The notes beneath the pieces are model-generated. The model saw only the letters and a program-made list of their open reading frames with translations. It made no database searches and was not told the DNA's origin. Both the position numbers and the translations under genes were made by a program. A stretch of DNA of 64,000 nt from positions 186,001-250,000 of the forward strand of contig NZ_PVNH01000009.1 of the NCBI RefSeq assembly GCF_003001955.1, written 5' to 3'. Of this stretch, positions 60,946 through 64,000 are shown piece by piece (within the stretch, counting starts at the first letter, position 1; each line of letters opens with the position of its first letter). Origin of the DNA: Prauserella shujinwangii. GTDB taxonomy: Bacteria > Actinomycetota > Actinomycetes > Mycobacteriales > Pseudonocardiaceae.

Positions 60946-62315
60946 CCACGAGCGATCGCATCGCCGAGAAGAGCACCGGCACCGACACCACCCCCGAGGG
61001 CTCCGACAGCGCGCCCTACGCCGAGTCGCGGGAGACCACCGAGGGGCGCGTCTACACGGTCAGCGGCGGTGACTGGGACGACGTGCTCTCCGATGCCACG
61101 CACGACGAGCGCATGGTCATCAACATGGGCCCGCAGCACCCCTCGACGCACGGCGTGCTCCGCCTCGTGCTCGAGATGGAGGGCGAGCGGGTCACGCAGC
61201 TCCGCTCGGTCATCGGCTACCTGCACACCGGGATCGAGAAGAACTGCGAGTACCGCACGTGGACGCAGGGCGTCACGTTCGTGACGCGGATGGACTACCT
61301 GGCCCCGCTGTTCAACGAGATGGGCTACTGCCTCGGCGTCGAGAAGCTGCTCGGCATCGAGGTACCCAGGCGGGCGCAGCTGCTGCGCGTGCTGCTGATG
61401 GAGATCAACCGGATCGGCTCGCACCTCGTCTACATCGCCACCGGCGGCATGGAGCTCGGTGCCACCACCGCGATGACGCTCGGGTTCCGGGAGCGCGAGG
61501 AGGTCCTGCACCTGCTCGAGTACCTCACCGGCCTGCGGATGAACCACGCGTTCATCCGGCCCGGCGGGCTCGCCCAGGACATGCCGGACGACTTCCACGA
61601 GGTCATCACCAAGTTCTGCCAGGTGATGGACGAGCGGCTGCCGCTGTACGACAAGCTGTTCACCGGCCAGCCCATCTGGCGCAACCGGCTCAAGGACGTC
61701 GGCTACCTGCCGGTCGACGCGTGCATCGCGCTCGGGGTAACCGGGCCGGTGCTGCGCTCGGCCGGGATCCCGTGGGATCTGCGCAAGGTCGAGCCCTACT
61801 CCTGCTACGACGAGCTCGAGTTCGACGTGCCGACCTCCACCGACGCGGACTGCTGGGCGCGTTACCTCATCCGCGTCGAGGAGATGCACCAGTCGCTGCG
61901 GATCATCCGGCAGGTGCTGAAGATGCTGGAGCCGGGTCCGGTCATGGTGGAGGACAAGAAGGTCGCCTGGCCCGCGCAGCTGTCCATCTCCAGCGACGGC
62001 ATGGGCAACTCGCTGGAGCACGTCCGCAAGATCATGGGCCAGTCGATGGAGTCGCTCATCCACCACTTCAAGCTGGTCACCGAGGGCTTCTCGGTGCCGC
62101 CGGGGCAGGTGTACACGCCGGTGGAGTCGCCGCGTGGTGAGCTCGGCTACCACCTGGTCTCCGACGGCGGCACCCGCCCGCTGCGCGTGCACGTCCGGGA
62201 GCCGAGCTTCGTGAACCTGCAGTCGATGCCCGCGATGTCCGAGGGCGGTCTGGTCGCCGACGTGATCGCCGCCATCGCCTCGATCGACCCCGTGATGGGG
62301 GGAGTGGACCGATGA
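60942..62315 (+). CDS. nuoD: NADH-quinone oxidoreductase subunit D
   Basis: NuoD forms much of the quinone-binding pocket with NuoB. 457 aa. [16 protein letters not shown] contains the conserved His of the quinone site; [16 protein letters not shown] follows, and [18 protein letters not shown] and the C-terminal [17 protein letters not shown] complete the family signature. An unconserved acidic N-terminus of about 55 residues is present. Overlaps nuoC and nuoE. Confidence 0.97.
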   Translation: MTTSDRIAEKSTGTDTTPEGSDSAPYAESRETTEGRVYTVSGGDWDDVLSDATHDERMVINMGPQHPSTHGVLRLVLEMEGERVTQLRSVIGYLHTGIEKNCEYRTWTQGVTFVTRMDYLAPLFNEMGYCLGVEKLLGIEVPRRAQLLRVLLMEINRIGSHLVYIATGGMELGATTAMTLGFREREEVLHLLEYLTGLRMNHAFIRPGGLAQDMPDDFHEVITKFCQVMDERLPLYDKLFTGQPIWRNRLKDVGYLPVDACIALGVTGPVLRSAGIPWDLRKVEPYSCYDELEFDVPTSTDADCWARYLIRVEEMHQSLRIIRQVLKMLEPGPVMVEDKKVAWPAQLSISSDGMGNSLEHVRKIMGQSMESLIHHFKLVTEGFSVPPGQVYTPVESPRGELGYHLVSDGGTRPLRVHVREPSFVNLQSMPAMSEGGLVADVIAAIASIDPVMGGVDR

Positions 62316-63181
62316 CCGAGCACCCCGAGGTCACGCCGACGCCGCGCCCCGGCTCGCGGCTGGCGGAGCAGACCCACGCCGCGGCCGACGACCAGGTCGA
62401 CGTCATGGCCATCTCGCCGGTGCGCGAGGAGGGCATGCTGGAGGAGTCCACGGCGGACTCGCCGTTCGGCCCGGACATCGTGGCGAAGGCGAAGGACCTG
62501 ATCGGCCGGTACCCGCAGTCCCGCTCGGCCCTGCTGCCCATGCTGCACCTGGTGCAGTCGGTGCAGGGCTTCGTGAGCCAGGAGGGCATCACGTTCTGCG
62601 CCGAGCAGCTGGACCTCAGCGAGGCCGAGGTGAGCGCGGTCGTGACGTTCTACACGATGTACAAGCGCAAGCCCTGCGGCGAGCACCTGGTCAGCGTCTG
62701 CACCAATACACTGTGCGCCGCGCTCGGCGGGGACGCGATCTACCGGCGGCTGGCCGAGCACCTCGGCGAGGACGGCAGGCCGCTGGGGCACGAGGAGGTC
62801 GCGGGCACGCCCGGCGAGCGGGGCTCGGTGATGCTGGAGCACGCCGAGTGCCTCGCCGCCTGCGACCTCGCGCCGGTGCTACAGGTCAACTACGAGTACT
62901 TCGACAAGCAGACGGAGGAGTCGGCGGTCGAGCTCGTGGACGCGCTGCGGCGCGGCGAGAAGCCACAGCCGAGCCGGGGCGCTCCGCTGGCCGACTTCAA
63001 GTCGGTGGAGCTGCAGCTCGCCGGGTTCTTCCCGGAGGAAGAGGACGCCTACCGCGCCGACGTGGACGGTCCTTCCCGGGCCGTCGAGACGGTGCGCGGC
63101 GCGCAGCTGGCCGCCGACCGCGGCTGGACGGCGCCGTCGATGCCGGACGATGCCCCGCTGCCGGAGGTGGAGGCGAAATGA
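62312..63181 (+). CDS. nuoE: NADH-quinone oxidoreductase subunit E
   Basis: NuoE holds the N1a [2Fe-2S] cluster of the NADH-dehydrogenase module. The four ligands are visible as SVCTNTLC (CX4C) and AECLAACD (CX3C). At 289 aa it is longer than the E. coli subunit because of N-terminal (~55 aa) and C-terminal (~60 aa) extensions seen in actinobacteria. Overlaps nuoD and nuoF by 4 bp. Confidence 0.95.
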   Translation: MTEHPEVTPTPRPGSRLAEQTHAAADDQVDVMAISPVREEGMLEESTADSPFGPDIVAKAKDLIGRYPQSRSALLPMLHLVQSVQGFVSQEGITFCAEQLDLSEAEVSAVVTFYTMYKRKPCGEHLVSVCTNTLCAALGGDAIYRRLAEHLGEDGRPLGHEEVAGTPGERGSVMLEHAECLAACDLAPVLQVNYEYFDKQTEESAVELVDALRRGEKPQPSRGAPLADFKSVELQLAGFFPEEEDAYRADVDGPSRAVETVRGAQLAADRGWTAPSMPDDAPLPEVEAK

Positions 63182-64000
63182 ACACCGACCCGTTGACCCC
63201 GGTCCTCACCAAGCGGTGGCTCTCGCCGCAGTCGTGGCGGATCTCCACCTACGAGAAGCTCGAGGGCTACACCGCCTTCCGCAAGGCACTGGCCGGAACG
63301 CCGGAGCAGCTGGTCCAGCTCATCAAGGACGCGGGCCTGCGCGGCCGGGGCGGTGCGGGCTTCCCCGCGGGCGTGAAGTGGTCGTTCATGCCGCAGAACG
63401 AGGAAAAACCTCACTACCTGGTCATCAACGCCGACGAGGGCGAGCCGGGCACGTGCAAGGACATCCCGCTGATGATGGCCGACCCGCATTCGCTCATCGA
63501 GGGCTGCATCATCGCGGCGTACGCGATGCGCTCGCACCACTGCTTCATCTACGTACGCGGTGAGGCGCTGCACTGCATCCGCAGGCTGAACGCGGCGGTG
63601 CGGGAGGCCTACGACGCGGGCTACCTCGGCCGGAACATCATCGGCTCGGGCTTCGACCTCGACATCACGGTCCACGCGGGCGCGGGCGCCTACATCTGCG
63701 GCGAGGAGACCGCGCTGCTCGACTCGCTGGAGGGCCGCCGCGGCCAGCCCCGGCTCAAGCCGCCGTTCCCCGCGGCCGCCGGGCTCTACGCGGCGCCGAC
63801 CACGGTGAACAACGTCGAGACGATCGCCAGCGTGCCGTTCATCGTCAACGGCGGCGCCGACTGGTTCCGGCAGATGGGCACCGAGAAGTCGCCCGGCCCG
63901 AAGATCTACTCGATCTCCGGGCACGTCGAGCGGCCCGGCCAGTACGAGGCTCCGCTCGGCACCACGCTGCGCGAGCTGCTGGAACTGTGCGGCGGCATGA
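63178..64000 (+). CDS. nuoF: NADH-quinone oxidoreductase subunit F, 3' end cut by the window
   Basis: NuoF binds NADH, FMN and the N3 [4Fe-4S] cluster, the entry point of electrons to complex I. The 274 residues in the window include [16 protein letters not shown] (NADH/FMN loop), [14 protein letters not shown] and the FMN motif [21 protein letters not shown]. The C-terminal cluster cysteines lie beyond the edge. ATG 63178 overlaps the nuoE stop. Confidence 0.96.
   Translation, partial: MNTDPLTPVLTKRWLSPQSWRISTYEKLEGYTAFRKALAGTPEQLVQLIKDAGLRGRGGAGFPAGVKWSFMPQNEEKPHYLVINADEGEPGTCKDIPLMMADPHSLIEGCIIAAYAMRSHHCFIYVRGEALHCIRRLNAAVREAYDAGYLGRNIIGSGFDLDITVHAGAGAYICGEETALLDSLEGRRGQPRLKPPFPAAAGLYAAPTTVNNVETIASVPFIVNGGADWFRQMGTEKSPGPKIYSISGHVERPGQYEAPLGTTLRELLELCGGM

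Noticed and set aside
1-64000. tRNA or rRNA genes and transposases
   Set aside because: I scanned intergenic regions for cloverleaf-like sequences, CCA ends and transposase motifs and saw none. A covariance-model search would be decisive for small RNAs.

Overview
The window is a high-GC actinobacterial chromosome segment with no phage, plasmid, transposase or CRISPR genes. Mycothiol synthesis (mshA), the menaquinone genes, senX3-regX3, ResB/CcsA cytochrome c maturation, a Rex-hemACDB operon and BldC/BldN-type regulators point to the Pseudonocardiaceae (Saccharomonospora, Prauserella, Amycolatopsis and relatives). From memory, gene order from murB to menJ follows Mycobacterium tuberculosis Rv0482 to Rv0561c closely, so this is conserved core chromosome with a few insertions and rearrangements. 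GTG starts, 1-17 bp stop/start overlaps and probable leaderless starts are common.

Layout. 1-8 kb: end of murB, an SDR, an L,D-transpeptidase lipoprotein, a hydrolase, mshA, a YbjN protein, a 45-bp tandem repeat, and gpmA. 7.5-17 kb: a LuxR-type regulator divergent from an aldo/keto reductase, senX3-regX3, ppx, a Pro-rich membrane protein, a TIM-barrel protein, proline dehydrogenase, a thioesterase and proC. 17-23 kb: an excisionase-fold regulator, the 33-aa ribosomal protein bS22, an epimerase plus acyltransferase pair, a HAD phosphatase, and a BldN-like sigma factor with a DUF5667/RsbN-like partner. 23-28 kb: an acyl-CoA ligase, a glutaredoxin, a probable Sec/Tat dual-targeted molybdo-enzyme and a fasciclin lipoprotein. 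28-41 kb: rex-hemA-hemC-hemD, hemB, three small membrane proteins, hemL, and a cytochrome c maturation cluster (phosphatase, TlpA, CcdA, ResB, CcsA). 41-49.6 kb: a MinD-like ATPase, BldC, an Lrp regulator, Cds1, menA, a secreted protein, menE and menB. 49.6-58.8 kb: menD, an M1 peptidase, an inositol-phosphatase-family protein, two coupled glycosyltransferases, menG and a menJ-like reductase. 58.8-64 kb: the start of the complex I operon nuoABCDEF, with nuoF cut by the window edge.

The genes share a respiratory theme: haem for cytochromes, cytochrome c assembly, menaquinone synthesis and saturation, and complex I. Rex, the NADH/NAD+ sensor, links them. Two perfect 18-bp Rex-type operators lie upstream of nuoA, and a third site overlaps a promoter upstream of rex-hemACD.

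The least explained material is intergenic: a 30-bp modular repeat family (1051-1141 with 18-bp perfect inverted ends, 45870-46095, and a degenerate relative near 51.35 kb), a 45-bp six-copy tandem array, and several distinct long palindromes between genes. I found no wholly new multigene system. The repeat families, the Rex circuit, the dual-targeted oxidoreductase and some very small genes are the best leads.
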